Source of the DNA: an uncultured Eubacteriales bacterium
GTDB taxonomy: Bacteria > Bacillota > Clostridia > Oscillospirales > CAG-382
NCBI GenBank assembly: GCA_934446095.1
Contig: CAKSDR010000026.1
Coordinates: 1-16,764 of the forward strand
DNA: 16,764 nucleotides
Direction of reading: 5' to 3'
Shown: piece after piece, positions 5,421 through 14,860 of the stretch
How the letters are laid out: the number at the start of each line of letters is the position of its first letter
How positions within the stretch are numbered: position 1 is the stretch's first letter
Position numbers and translations under genes: made by a program
The notes under the pieces: generated by a model
Seen by the model: the letters and a program-made list of their open reading frames with translations, nothing else
Database searches by the model: none
What the model was told of the DNA's origin: nothing

Positions 5421-7085
5421 TCAGAACAGTCCTGTTATTTTTCCGTTTTCGTCAATGTCAATATTTTCTGCCGCAGGTTTTTTCGGAAGTCCCGGCATTG
5501 TCATAATATCTCCGGTAAGCGCAACTATAAACCCTGCTCCCGCAGATACTTTTACGTTTTTAACGATTATTTGAAAATTATCCGGTGCGCCAAGTTTTGA
5601 CGGGTCGTCAGAAAAACTGTACTGCGTTTTTGCAATACATACCGGCAAATTTGAAAACCCGAGTTTTTCAAGTTCCGCAATTTGCTTTTTGGCATTCGGC
5701 AAAAACTGCACTCCATCTCCCCCATATACCCTTTTTGCAATGGCAGAGATTTTTTCTTCTATAGAAGATGATGCATCATAGCAAAACGAAAAATCATTTT
5801 TCTTTTCGCAAAGTTTTACAACTTCAGCCGCAAGATCTTTTCCGCCTTCGCCGCCGCGAGCCCACACGTCCGAAAGAACAACGTCAGTGTCAAGTTTCCG
5901 GCACTCCGACATTACAACTTCAATTTCTCTTTCAGTGTCTGTCGGGAACTTGTTGACTGCCACGATGCAGGGAAGTTTATAGACCTCTTTTATATTTTTT
6001 ATATGTCTTACAAGGTTTGGCATACCATCTTTAAGCGCTTTTATATTTTCTGAAGAAAGTTCATTTTTGCAAAGTCCTCCGTGCATTTTAAGCGCACGTA
6101 TGGTTGCAACTATCACTACCGCCGACGGCTTGAGTCCCGAGAGCCTGCATTTTATATCAAAGAATTTTTCTGCACCCAAATCCGCACCGAAACCTGCTTC
6201 CGTAACGGTGTAATCGCAAAGGCTAAGCGCAAGTTTTGTTGCAATAACACTGTTGCAGCCATGTGCTATATTCGCAAAAGGTCCGCCGTGTATAAGCACA
6301 GGAGTTCCCTCAAGCGTCTGCACAAGATTGGGTTTCAAAGCGTCCTTTAAAAGAACTGTCATCGCGCCTTGAGCCTTAAGATCCCCTGCCGTCACGGGTT
6401 TATCGTCATATGTATACCCTACAATTATTTTTGAAAGTCTGCTTTTAAGATCAGAAATCGACTCCGACAAGCATAAAATCGCCATTATTTCAGATGCAAC
6501 GGTAATATCAAACCCATCTTCCCTCGGAACGCCGTTTGCTTTTCCGCAAAGTCCGTCAACAATATTTCTGAGTTGTCTGTCATTCATGTCGACGCAGCGC
6601 TTCCAGGTTATTTTTCTTGTATCGATCCCCAGCGGATTTCCCTGATGTATGCTATTGTCAAGCATTGCGGCAAGCAAGTTATTTGCAGCGGAAACGGCGT
6701 GAAAATCTCCCGTGAAGTGTAAATTTATATCCTCCATCGGAACTACCTGAGCATATCCGCCGCCGGCAGCACCGCCTTTTATGCCGAACACAGGCCCGAG
6801 AGAAGGTTCGCGCAGCGCGGCAATGCAATTTTTCCCTATTTTTCCGAGTCCGTCGGCAAGCCCTATTGTCGTTGTGGTTTTTCCCTCACCTGCAGGAGTC
6901 GGAGTTATCGCGGTAACAAGAATCAATTTTCCCTTTTTCTTCTTTTCATCAAATATTGAAAGATCGATTTTTGCCTTATATTTTCCATACGGTTCTATAT
7001 ATTTATCATCTATTCCTGCAACTTTTGCAATTTCGTCTATCTTTTTTATAGTACAATTTTGTGCTATTTCGATATCGGTTTTCAT
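5421..7085 (-). CDS. fhs: Formate-tetrahydrofolate ligase (10-formyl-THF synthetase)
   Basis: A 554-residue cytosolic enzyme, the normal bacterial length, catalysing formate + THF + ATP to 10-formyl-THF + ADP + Pi. The P-loop-like ATP site TPTPAGEGKTTTT is at residues 61-73. It is followed by the family signature REPSLGPVFGIKGGAAGGG at 92-110 and VPMEDINLHFTGDFHAV, then by SDVWARGGEGGKDLA near the folate and ATP region. It ends in the typical TGDIMTMPGLPKKPAAENID tail. The enzyme is usually a homotetramer stimulated by monovalent cations. It is the last gene of the purine operon, 11 bp after guaB; its ribosome binding site is poor (only GGGTAA within that gap), so translation may depend on coupling to guaB. 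In this context it most likely provides 10-formyl-THF for the AICAR formyltransferase. A role in acetogenesis is not implied, because no other Wood-Ljungdahl gene is present. Confidence 0.97.
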   Translation of the reverse strand: MKTDIEIAQNCTIKKIDEIAKVAGIDDKYIEPYGKYKAKIDLSIFDEKKKKGKLILVTAITPTPAGEGKTTTTIGLADGLGKIGKNCIAALREPSLGPVFGIKGGAAGGGYAQVVPMEDINLHFTGDFHAVSAANNLLAAMLDNSIHQGNPLGIDTRKITWKRCVDMNDRQLRNIVDGLCGKANGVPREDGFDITVASEIMAILCLSESISDLKSRLSKIIVGYTYDDKPVTAGDLKAQGAMTVLLKDALKPNLVQTLEGTPVLIHGGPFANIAHGCNSVIATKLALSLCDYTVTEAGFGADLGAEKFFDIKCRLSGLKPSAVVIVATIRALKMHGGLCKNELSSENIKALKDGMPNLVRHIKNIKEVYKLPCIVAVNKFPTDTEREIEVVMSECRKLDTDVVLSDVWARGGEGGKDLAAEVVKLCEKKNDFSFCYDASSSIEEKISAIAKRVYGGDGVQFLPNAKKQIAELEKLGFSNLPVCIAKTQYSFSDDPSKLGAPDNFQIIVKNVKVSAGAGFIVALTGDIMTMPGLPKKPAAENIDIDENGKITGLF

Positions 7086-7096
7086 ATATTACCCAT

Positions 7097-8599
7097 TTAT
7101 ACTTTCGTATTTGTATTTTTAAGAATTACATCGTGGTATCCGCCTTCAACGATACTTGTGGAAGAAACAACGGTGAGTTTTGCATTTTCCTGAAGTTTGG
7201 ATATTGTTGTAACGCCGCAATTGCACATTGTTGATTTTACTTTATATAAACTTTTTTCAACGTTGTCGTGAAGAGGACCTGCGTATGTAACATAAGAATC
7301 AACGCCCTCTTCAAATGAAAGTTTTGATTTTCCACCGAGGTCGTATCTCTGCCAGTTTCTCGCCCTATTGGAACCCTCTCCCCAATATTCCTTAACATAT
7401 GTTCCGTTAATATTAAGTTTCGGAGTCGGGCTTTCGTCAAATCTTGCAAAATACCTTCCGAGCATGATAAAATCGGCTCCCATTGCGAGAGCAAGGGTCA
7501 TATGGTAATCATGCACAATTCCCCCATCGGAGCAGATCGGAATATAAATTCCGGTTTCGTTGTAATATTCATCTCTTGCCTTTGCAACTTCGATAAGCGC
7601 CGTTGCCTGTCCGCGGCCTATGCCTTTGGTTTCTCTCGTAATGCAGATTGAACCGCCGCCGATTCCGACTTTTACAAAATCTGCGCCCGCTTTGGCAAGG
7701 AATAAAAATCCGTCTTTATCGACAACATTTCCGGCACCGAGTTTTACTTTGTCGCCGTAGTTTGCCCTTACATAATCAATGGTTTTCTTCTGCCAGCACG
7801 AATATCCCTCGGAAGAATCTATGCATAAAACGTCTGCGCCGGCAGCAACAAGAGCAGGCACGCGTTTTTCATAATCAAGCGTATTTATTCCGGCACCTAC
7901 CATATATCTTTTATTTTTATCAAGCAGTTCCTGCGGATTTTCCTTATGCTGCGAATAGTCTTTTCTAAAAACAAAGTACATAAGATTTCCGTCGTCGTCT
8001 ATGATAGGAAGCGAATTTAATTTATTCTCCCAGATTATGTCGTTTGCCTCTTTAAGAGTGGTTTCCTTAGGAGCTGTCACAAGTCTTTCGATAGGTGTCA
8101 TAAAATCTTTAACTTTTATGTCAAGCGACATACGGCTTACCCTGTAGTCGCGCCCGGTAACGATACCCAAAAGTTTTCCGCCGGGCTTCCCGTTGCTTGT
8201 TACGGCAATTGTGGAATGACCTTTCTCATTTACAAGATTTATAACGTCTTCAAGTGTATTGTCAGGCACAAGATTTGAATCGGAAACTACGAATCCCGCC
8301 TTATATCCTTTTACCCTCGCAACCATTTCTGCCTCGCTCTCAATCGACTGGGAACCGTATATAAACGATATGCCGCCTTCTTTCGCAAGAGCGATTGCAA
8401 GTTTGTCGTCGGATACTGACTGCATTATTGCGGAAACAAGCGGTATATTCAAAGATATTTCCGGTTCTTCCCCTTTTTTGAATTTTGTCAAAGGCGTTTT
8501 TAGGTTTACGTTTGCAGGTATGCAATCCTCGGAAGTGTATCCGGGAATAAGCAAATATTCGCTGAATGTTCTCGATGGTTCTTCAAAATAATGTGCCAT
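7097..8599 (-). CDS. guaB: IMP dehydrogenase, Tritrichomonas-like subtype
   Basis: A 500-residue enzyme oxidising IMP to XMP with NAD+, the committed step to GMP. It is a TIM barrel interrupted by a CBS pair at about residues 100-220. The catalytic loop GIGGGSICITRE holds Cys319; most bacterial enzymes have GxGPGSICTTR, so the Pro-to-Gly and Thr-to-Ile changes mark a distinct subtype. The mobile flap ARNWQRY gives Arg418-Tyr419, and IMP is bound by CSDGGI (356-361) and LGRYFARFDESP (380-391). From memory, the T. foetus enzyme has the same catalytic Cys319, Arg418 and Tyr419 numbering and near-identical surrounding sequence. Lys310 and Glu431 are also present, the pair linked in that enzyme to weak mycophenolic acid binding. 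The ATG is preceded by AGGGAG. It sits 15 bp after purL. Confidence 0.97.
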   Translation of the reverse strand: MAHYFEEPSRTFSEYLLIPGYTSEDCIPANVNLKTPLTKFKKGEEPEISLNIPLVSAIMQSVSDDKLAIALAKEGGISFIYGSQSIESEAEMVARVKGYKAGFVVSDSNLVPDNTLEDVINLVNEKGHSTIAVTSNGKPGGKLLGIVTGRDYRVSRMSLDIKVKDFMTPIERLVTAPKETTLKEANDIIWENKLNSLPIIDDDGNLMYFVFRKDYSQHKENPQELLDKNKRYMVGAGINTLDYEKRVPALVAAGADVLCIDSSEGYSCWQKKTIDYVRANYGDKVKLGAGNVVDKDGFLFLAKAGADFVKVGIGGGSICITRETKGIGRGQATALIEVAKARDEYYNETGIYIPICSDGGIVHDYHMTLALAMGADFIMLGRYFARFDESPTPKLNINGTYVKEYWGEGSNRARNWQRYDLGGKSKLSFEEGVDSYVTYAGPLHDNVEKSLYKVKSTMCNCGVTTISKLQENAKLTVVSSTSIVEGGYHDVILKNTNTKV

Positions 8600-8614
8600 T
8601 TTATCTCCCTCTTA

Positions 8615-11600
8615 TTATTTAAAATATTTCACCGCCGAACTGAACATTTTCATATCGTATATTCCTCCGACGTTTTTATAAAGATTATTTCCGATTCTTT
8701 CCGAATGTCCCATCTTTCCGAAAATTCTTCCGTCAGGTGAAGTTATTCCTTCGACGGCGTAATATGAACCGTTTGGATTATATTGAACATCGTAAGTCGG
8801 CATACCCCGAAGATCGACATACTGCGTTGCTATCTGTCCGTTTTCGATAAGTTTCGACATTAATTTGTCATCGCAAATAAATCTTCCTTCTCCGTGAGAA
8901 ACGGGAACCGTAAATATATCTCCGACATCTGTTGCCGAAAGCCACGGAGACTTGTTTGAAGCGATCCTTGTTCTCACAAGTTTTGACTGATGTCTTCCTA
9001 TTGTGTTATAGGTAAGCGTCGGGAATGTTTCGTCCGCGTCGAGTATTTTGCCGAAAGGCACAAGTCCGAGTTTTATTAACGCCTGAAATCCGTTGCAGAT
9101 ACCGCACATAAGTCCGTCCCTTTTTTCTAAAAGTTCACAAACCGCGTCTTTTACGGCAGAATTTCTGAAAAATGCCGCAATAAATTTGCCCGAACCGTCA
9201 GGCTCGTCCCCTCCCGAAAAGCCTCCCGGAATAAAAATAATCTGGCTATCCTTTATTCTTCTTGCAAATATTTCTACCGACTCTTCGATTTTCGAAGGCG
9301 TAAGATTATTTACAACAAAAATCTCGGGCACGGCCCCGGCTTCCGCCAATACCTTTTCGGTATCGTATTCGCAGTTGGTTCCCGGAAAAACCGGTATCAG
9401 GACTTTGGGCTGTGCGCATTTGATATGCGCGCTCTGTTCGGATTTTTTATCGTAACTTATAATCTTTATGTTGTTTTCTTTTAATTTTATATTACAACTA
9501 TAGACTTTGTCAAGTTTATTTTCATAATTTTCAAAAAGTTTTTTCTCGCAAATTTCCTCGTCCCCATATACAATCTTCTCTTCGTCTATCGTATAACCGA
9601 GTTCTGTGCCTATGTCATCGCCGGAACTGAGTTCAAGCAAAAATGAGCCGTAGCGATAACCGAAAATTTCATCAAGAGATAAATTATCACTGAATTTGAA
9701 TCCTATTTTATTTCCCATGCACATTTTCATTACGGCTTCAGCCACACCGCCGTACACGGGAGTATATGCGGAAAGCACTTTCTTTTTTGCAATGAGGTCG
9801 GACACAATACCGAATACTTTTCTTTGCGATTTCGGACACGGGAGATTATTCTCCCCATATTTCGGGGAAATAATTACAACTTTGCTTCCCGCTTTCTTAA
9901 ACTCTCCCGATATGCAGTTTTCTGAACTGCCGGAAGTTACCGCAAAAGAAATAAGCGTCGGCGGAACGTCTATATTTTCAAAACTTCCGCTCATTGAATC
10001 TTTTCCGCCTATTGAGGCAATCTCAAAATCTCTCTGGGCAGCATATGCGCCAAGCAGCGCACTTAACGGTTTTCCCCAGCGGTATTTATCACAGCCCGGC
10101 TTTTCAAAATACTCCTGAAAAGTTAAATATATGTCTTTAAAATCCGCGCCTGCCGCGATAAGTTTTGATATTGATTCAACCACGGCAAGATATGCGCCGT
10201 GATACGGACTTTTTTCGGATATGAACGGATTGTATCCGTAAGACATAAATGAACATGTGTCCGTATGTTTATTCCCGACAGGTATTTTATGAACCATGGC
10301 CTGCACGGGAGTTCTCTGGTATATTCCGCCGAAAGGCATAAGCACAGTGCCGCTTCCTATCGTGGAATCAAACTTTTCGCAAAGACCTCTTTGCGAGCAG
10401 ATATTAAGGTTATCGGAAAGCATGAGATATCTTTCGCTAAAAGAACCTGACATTTTTTTGTCAAAATTTTCGGGCTTTTTGCAAACAATATCCGTGTGCT
10501 TTTCTGCTCCGTTTGAATTTAAAAACTCCCTTTTCAGGTTGACTATTTTCTGACCGTTCCACCGCATCGTAAGGTACGGAGCTTCTTTTACGCATGCAAC
10601 AACTGTCGCCTGCAGGTTTTCGCTCTCGGCAAGAAACCTGAATTTTTCTGCGTCTTCTTTTGCAACGACGACAGCCATTCTTTCCTGAGATTCGGAAATT
10701 GCAAGTTCGGTTCCGTCAAGTCCGTCATATTTTTTTGGAACTGCGTCGAGATTTATATCTATTCCGTCCGCAAGTTCTCCTATTGCAACCGAAACTCCGC
10801 CGGCACCGAAATCATTGCATCTTTTTATGAGCAAAGAAGCGTTTGGATTTCTGAAAAGCCTTTGTATTTTTCTTTCTTCGGGCGCATTTCCCTTCTGCAC
10901 TTCCGCACCGCAATTTTCAAGCGACAAAGCCGTATGACTTTTCGAAGAACCTGTTGCTCCCCCGCAGCCGTCGCGCCCGGTCTTGCCTCCCAAAAGGATT
11001 ATAACATCACCCGGCACAGGTTTTTTTCTCTGCACGTTTCTGCACGGCGCTGCGGCAATAACCGCACCCGTTTCAAGCCTCTTTGCAACATATCCCTCGT
11101 GATATATTTCACAGACCTGTCCTGTCGCAATGCCGATTTGATTTCCGTAGGACGAATATCCGTCGGACGCGCCGAGAACAATTTTTCTCTGCGGAAGTTT
11201 TCCCGGAAGGGTTTTTTCAATATCCTGCAAGGGATTTCCGGCACCCGTAACCCTCATTGCGGCATACACATAACTTCTTCCCGACAAGGGGTCGCGTATT
11301 GCCCCGCCTATGCAGGTTGCGGCCCCTCCGAAAGGTTCGATTTCGGTCGGGTGATTATGCGTTTCATTTTTAAAAAGAAGAAGCCATTTTTCAGTGTTAC
11401 CGTCGACGTCAACATCAATTTTAACGGTACACGCATTTATCTCTTCGGATTCGTCAAGATTTTGAAGTTTTCCTTCGCTTTTAAGATATTTTGCGGCAAT
11501 TGTCGCAATATCCATAAAATTTATTTTTTTGTTTCTTGAAAGACGCTTGCGCACATCAAGATAATCAAGGTATGTTTTCTCTAAAAGTTCGTCCTCAAAT

Positions 11601-12301
11601 TTTACAGAGTCCACGGTTGTCAAAAAAGTGGTGTGGCGGCAATGGTCAGACCAGTATGTATCAATCATTTTTATTTCCGTCACCGTAGGATCGCGTCCTT
11701 CAGACACGAAATATTCCCGGCAAAACTCTATATCAAAAATATCCATGGCAAGTCCCATTTTTTTGATAAGCGCATTTAATTCATCTGTGCCGAATTCCCG
11801 GAACCCGTCGATATTTTTCACTTTTTCCGGCAAAGCATATTCGGTTTTTAAAGTCGTTTGCTTATCAAGACTCGCCTGCCTTGCTTCAACCGGATTTATT
11901 ACATATTTCTTTATTTTCAAGATGTCTTCTTCGGACAAATTTCCGTAAAGCATGTATACTTTTGCGCTTTTTACGATAGGTTTTTCACCCATAGACATAA
12001 GAGAAATGCATTCTGCAGCGGAATTTGCCCTCATATCAAATTGCCCGGGCAGGTATTCTGCCGCAAAAATGCCGTCGCACTTTTCATCAAGGTCATAGAA
12101 TACAAAATCGGTAACGGGCTCGGAAAACACGGTTTTTACGCTGTAATCGAAAAGTTCTTTGTCAATTCCCTCGACATCGTACCTGTTGATTATCCTCAGT
12201 TTTCGAAGTCCTTTTATTTTTACAACATTTACAATATCTTCTTTCAGGGCAATTTCCTGCGGCGTATTTTCCTTTTTTTCAACATAGACTCTGTATACCA
12301 T
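8615..12301 (-). CDS. purL: Phosphoribosylformylglycinamidine synthase, single-chain
   Basis: A 1228-residue single-chain FGAM synthase that converts FGAR, glutamine and ATP to FGAM, the fourth step of IMP synthesis. Domain order: an N-terminal PurS-like part (about 1-150), a linker, two AIR-synthase-like halves and a C-terminal class I glutamine amidotransferase. Motifs include DTYWSDHCRHTTF at about 214-226, FKNETHNHPTEIEPFGGAATC in the ATP-binding half, and IGGKDSMSGSF in the second half. The amidotransferase triad is Cys1069 (in CGICNGFQ), His1199 and Glu1201 (in GHSERIG). It is shorter than the E. coli enzyme (about 1295 residues) and fits the clostridial/streptococcal single-chain subtype rather than the three-subunit PurS-PurQ-PurL form of Bacillus. 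The ATG abuts the purD stop with no gap, and its ribosome binding site GGAGGAG lies inside purD, so translation is probably coupled. Confidence 0.97.
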   Translation of the reverse strand: MVYRVYVEKKENTPQEIALKEDIVNVVKIKGLRKLRIINRYDVEGIDKELFDYSVKTVFSEPVTDFVFYDLDEKCDGIFAAEYLPGQFDMRANSAAECISLMSMGEKPIVKSAKVYMLYGNLSEEDILKIKKYVINPVEARQASLDKQTTLKTEYALPEKVKNIDGFREFGTDELNALIKKMGLAMDIFDIEFCREYFVSEGRDPTVTEIKMIDTYWSDHCRHTTFLTTVDSVKFEDELLEKTYLDYLDVRKRLSRNKKINFMDIATIAAKYLKSEGKLQNLDESEEINACTVKIDVDVDGNTEKWLLLFKNETHNHPTEIEPFGGAATCIGGAIRDPLSGRSYVYAAMRVTGAGNPLQDIEKTLPGKLPQRKIVLGASDGYSSYGNQIGIATGQVCEIYHEGYVAKRLETGAVIAAAPCRNVQRKKPVPGDVIILLGGKTGRDGCGGATGSSKSHTALSLENCGAEVQKGNAPEERKIQRLFRNPNASLLIKRCNDFGAGGVSVAIGELADGIDINLDAVPKKYDGLDGTELAISESQERMAVVVAKEDAEKFRFLAESENLQATVVACVKEAPYLTMRWNGQKIVNLKREFLNSNGAEKHTDIVCKKPENFDKKMSGSFSERYLMLSDNLNICSQRGLCEKFDSTIGSGTVLMPFGGIYQRTPVQAMVHKIPVGNKHTDTCSFMSYGYNPFISEKSPYHGAYLAVVESISKLIAAGADFKDIYLTFQEYFEKPGCDKYRWGKPLSALLGAYAAQRDFEIASIGGKDSMSGSFENIDVPPTLISFAVTSGSSENCISGEFKKAGSKVVIISPKYGENNLPCPKSQRKVFGIVSDLIAKKKVLSAYTPVYGGVAEAVMKMCMGNKIGFKFSDNLSLDEIFGYRYGSFLLELSSGDDIGTELGYTIDEEKIVYGDEEICEKKLFENYENKLDKVYSCNIKLKENNIKIISYDKKSEQSAHIKCAQPKVLIPVFPGTNCEYDTEKVLAEAGAVPEIFVVNNLTPSKIEESVEIFARRIKDSQIIFIPGGFSGGDEPDGSGKFIAAFFRNSAVKDAVCELLEKRDGLMCGICNGFQALIKLGLVPFGKILDADETFPTLTYNTIGRHQSKLVRTRIASNKSPWLSATDVGDIFTVPVSHGEGRFICDDKLMSKLIENGQIATQYVDLRGMPTYDVQYNPNGSYYAVEGITSPDGRIFGKMGHSERIGNNLYKNVGGIYDMKMFSSAVKYFK

Positions 12302-13564
12302 TTATTTTATCTCCTCCAGCGCTCTTTTTCCGATATCACGGCGGTAAAAAATGTTTTCAAAATGCACTCTCGACACTTTTTCATATGCCCTCTCCACCGC
12401 TTCTTTAAGTGAAGTTGCGGTACATGTAACACCTGTGACTCTGCCGCCTGATGTTATAAGGGAACCGTCCTCGTTCCTTTTTGCCCCGGCAACAAAAATT
12501 CCTTCTTCCTCCGGCAAATAAAGTTCAAATCCGGTATCGTATTTTTTCGGATATCCGTCGGATACTGCGACAACGCAGCATGAACTGTCTTTAGAAAACT
12601 CAACGTCCGCAAGATTCAGCGTTCCTTTTGCAACATGAATCATAATATCAAGAAGATCACTTTTCAAAAGCGGCAGCACTGCCTGAGTTTCAGGATCGCC
12701 GAACCGGCAGTTATATTCTATAACGTAAGGTCCCTTTTTCGTAATCATAAGCCCGAAATACAAGCACCCCGAAAAACTTCTGTTTTCCATGTTCATAGCG
12801 TTTATGGTAGGAATAAAAATTTTTTCTATGCATTCTTTTGCAATTTCCGGCGTGTAAAAAGGATTAGGCGCAACAGCGCCCATTCCTCCGGTGTTAGGAC
12901 CCGTATCTCCGTCGTACGCCCTTTTGTGATCCATGGAAGAAACCATAGGCACAATAGTTTTGCCGTCTGTAAAAGCAAGCACGGAAACTTCGGGGCCCGT
13001 CAAAAATTCCTCGATTACGATTTTATTTCCGCTGCTGCCGAAAATCTTGTCCTCCATTATAGATTTCACGGCTTCTTTTGCCTCTTCTCTCGACTGTGCG
13101 ATAAATACGCCCTTTCCGAGAGCAAGCCCGTCGGCCTTTATTACAAGCGGAACCGGTGAATTATCTATATACCGGCACGCCTCGTCCGCGTTGTCAAAAA
13201 TTTCATATGCCGCAGTCGGGATAGAATACTTTTTCATAAGATTCTTTGCAAAAACCTTGCTTCCTTCAATTTCCGCCGCCATTTTTGTCGGACCGAAACA
13301 TAAAATGTTTTCATGCCTTAAAGCGTCGGAAACGCCGCGCACAAGCGGATCGTCCGGTGCTATCACCGCAAAATCAATATTTTCTTTCTTCGCAAATTTT
13401 ACGATGTTTTCAGTGTCTGTAGCGCATATATCAACGCAGACTGCGTCATATGCAATTCCGCCGTTCCCGGGCAATGCAAATATTTTCTGCGCAAGTTGGT
13501 TTTCCTTTATTTTTTTAATAATGGCATGTTCTCTTCCGCCGCCGCCTATTACAAGTATTCTCAT
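12302..13564 (-). CDS. purD: Phosphoribosylamine-glycine ligase
   Basis: A 420-residue ATP-grasp enzyme of normal length that joins phosphoribosylamine and glycine to give GAR, the second step of IMP synthesis. The N-terminal domain begins with the family hallmark GGGGREHA (7-14) and contains APDDPLVRGVSD (69-80). The ATP-grasp part has GPTKMAAEIEGSK (91-103), KADGLALGKGV (143-153) and the GARS signature GPNTGGMGAVAP (222-233), followed by EYNCRFGDPETQ. The ATG follows AAAGGGTC at a suitable distance. It lies 33 bp after glyA, which makes the glycine that PurD consumes, and its last codons carry the purL ribosome binding site. Confidence 0.97.
   Translation of the reverse strand: MRILVIGGGGREHAIIKKIKENQLAQKIFALPGNGGIAYDAVCVDICATDTENIVKFAKKENIDFAVIAPDDPLVRGVSDALRHENILCFGPTKMAAEIEGSKVFAKNLMKKYSIPTAAYEIFDNADEACRYIDNSPVPLVIKADGLALGKGVFIAQSREEAKEAVKSIMEDKIFGSSGNKIVIEEFLTGPEVSVLAFTDGKTIVPMVSSMDHKRAYDGDTGPNTGGMGAVAPNPFYTPEIAKECIEKIFIPTINAMNMENRSFSGCLYFGLMITKKGPYVIEYNCRFGDPETQAVLPLLKSDLLDIMIHVAKGTLNLADVEFSKDSSCCVVAVSDGYPKKYDTGFELYLPEEEGIFVAGAKRNEDGSLITSGGRVTGVTCTATSLKEAVERAYEKVSRVHFENIFYRRDIGKRALEEIK
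12311..12317 (-). promoter_or_regulatory. purL ribosome binding site embedded in the purD 3' end
   Basis: On the minus strand GGAGGAG stands 9 bases before the purL ATG and encodes the last residues of PurD (EEIK). The purD TAA is followed directly by the purL ATG, an arrangement suited to ribosome re-initiation. Confidence 0.75.
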
Positions 13565-13597
13565 CTTTTGACCCTTTCAAGCAAACTGAAACTTATA

Positions 13598-14836
13598 TTA
13601 ATATATCGGGTGTTTTTCGCAAAGTTTTGTTACCTCGGCAATAATCTCTTCCTTGCTGTTGTCAAAGTCAAGAATTGTCTTTTTTATCCATTTTACTATA
13701 AGTTTCATATTCTCTTCCTTAAATCCTCTGCTTGTAACCGCAGGCGTTCCGACTCTGAGTCCGCTTGTAACAAAAGGACTTTGAGGGTCTTTCGGAATTG
13801 CGTTTTTATTGGCTGTTATATGAACTTCATCAAGTCTTGCCTGAAGTTCCTTGCCCGTAATATCGAAATTTGTAAGGTCAAGAAGAATAAGATGGTTGTC
13901 GCTTCCTCCCGATACCATTTTAAAGCCTTCTTTTGTAAATTCTTCCTCGAGCGCTTTCGTATTTTTTATAATTTGTTTCTGATATTCTTTAAATTCGTCT
14001 GTCAGCGCTTCTCCGAAAGCCACTGCTTTTGCCGCAATTATGTGCATAAGAGGACCGCCCTGAGTTCCCGGGAATACCGCCTTGTCTATCTGCTTTGCAT
14101 ATTTTTCCTTGCACAGTATAAGTCCGCCTCTGGGACCTCTTAAAGTTTTATGGGTCGTTGTTGTAACAACGTCGGCAAAAGGCACCGGGCTCGGATGAAG
14201 TCCTGCTGCGACAAGCCCTGCAATATGAGCCATATCAACCATCATTATTGCTCCGACTTCGTCGCATATCTCTCTTATTTTAGCAAAATCAATTATTCTT
14301 GAATATGCGCTGGCGCCGGAAACTATCATTTTCGGTTTGCATTCAAGCGCAATTTTTCTCATGTTTTCGTAATCTATGGTCTGGGAATCGTCAGAAACGC
14401 CGTACGGAACAACGTTAAAATATTTTCCGGAAACATTCACGGGAGAACCGTGTGAAAGGTGTCCGCCGTGCGCAAGATTCATTCCCATAACCGTGTCGCC
14501 GGGATTTAAAAACGCAAAAAACACCGCGAAATTTGCATTCGCGCCGCTGTGCGGCTGAACATTCGCATGCTCTGCGCCGAAAAGTTTTTTTGCTCTTTCT
14601 CTTGCAATATCTTCCACTATGTCAACATATTCGCATCCGCCGTAATATCTGTGCGCCGGATATCCTTCGGCATATTTGTTTGTAAGAACGGTGCCCGCCG
14701 CAAGCAGTACGGCTTTTGAAACTATGTTTTCAGACGCTATAAGTTCAATGTTATGTCTTTGACGCGAAAGTTCAAGATTACATGCGTCATATACCTCGCT
14801 GTCGTAATTTTTCAGATCCTCAAAAAAATTCTGCAT
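13598..14836 (-). CDS. glyA: Serine hydroxymethyltransferase
   Basis: A 412-residue PLP enzyme interconverting serine + THF and glycine + 5,10-methylene-THF. The PLP lysine is K230 in VVTTTTHKTLRGPRGG, equivalent to K229 of E. coli. Other hallmarks are NIELIASEN (29-37), NKYAEGYPAHRYYGGCEYVD (53-72), HSGANAN (96-102) and the PLP-contacting DMAHIAGLVAAGLHPSP (201-217). Length is normal. The ATG has GGAGG 8 bases upstream. Placed 24 bp after the formyltransferase gene and 33 bp before purD, it is positioned to feed both glycine (to PurD) and one-carbon units (to the folate pool) into purine synthesis. Confidence 0.97.
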   Translation of the reverse strand: MQNFFEDLKNYDSEVYDACNLELSRQRHNIELIASENIVSKAVLLAAGTVLTNKYAEGYPAHRYYGGCEYVDIVEDIARERAKKLFGAEHANVQPHSGANANFAVFFAFLNPGDTVMGMNLAHGGHLSHGSPVNVSGKYFNVVPYGVSDDSQTIDYENMRKIALECKPKMIVSGASAYSRIIDFAKIREICDEVGAIMMVDMAHIAGLVAAGLHPSPVPFADVVTTTTHKTLRGPRGGLILCKEKYAKQIDKAVFPGTQGGPLMHIIAAKAVAFGEALTDEFKEYQKQIIKNTKALEEEFTKEGFKMVSGGSDNHLILLDLTNFDITGKELQARLDEVHITANKNAIPKDPQSPFVTSGLRVGTPAVTSRGFKEENMKLIVKWIKKTILDFDNSKEEIIAEVTKLCEKHPIY

Positions 14837-14860
14837 TTTTCATTCCTCCGTGTTTTTATT

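Noticed and set aside
13496..14143. A 215-codon plus-strand ORF across the purD/glyA junction, and other long antisense ORFs in the purine operon.
   Set aside because: They are antisense shadows of unambiguous enzymes, with no ribosome binding site or recognisable family.
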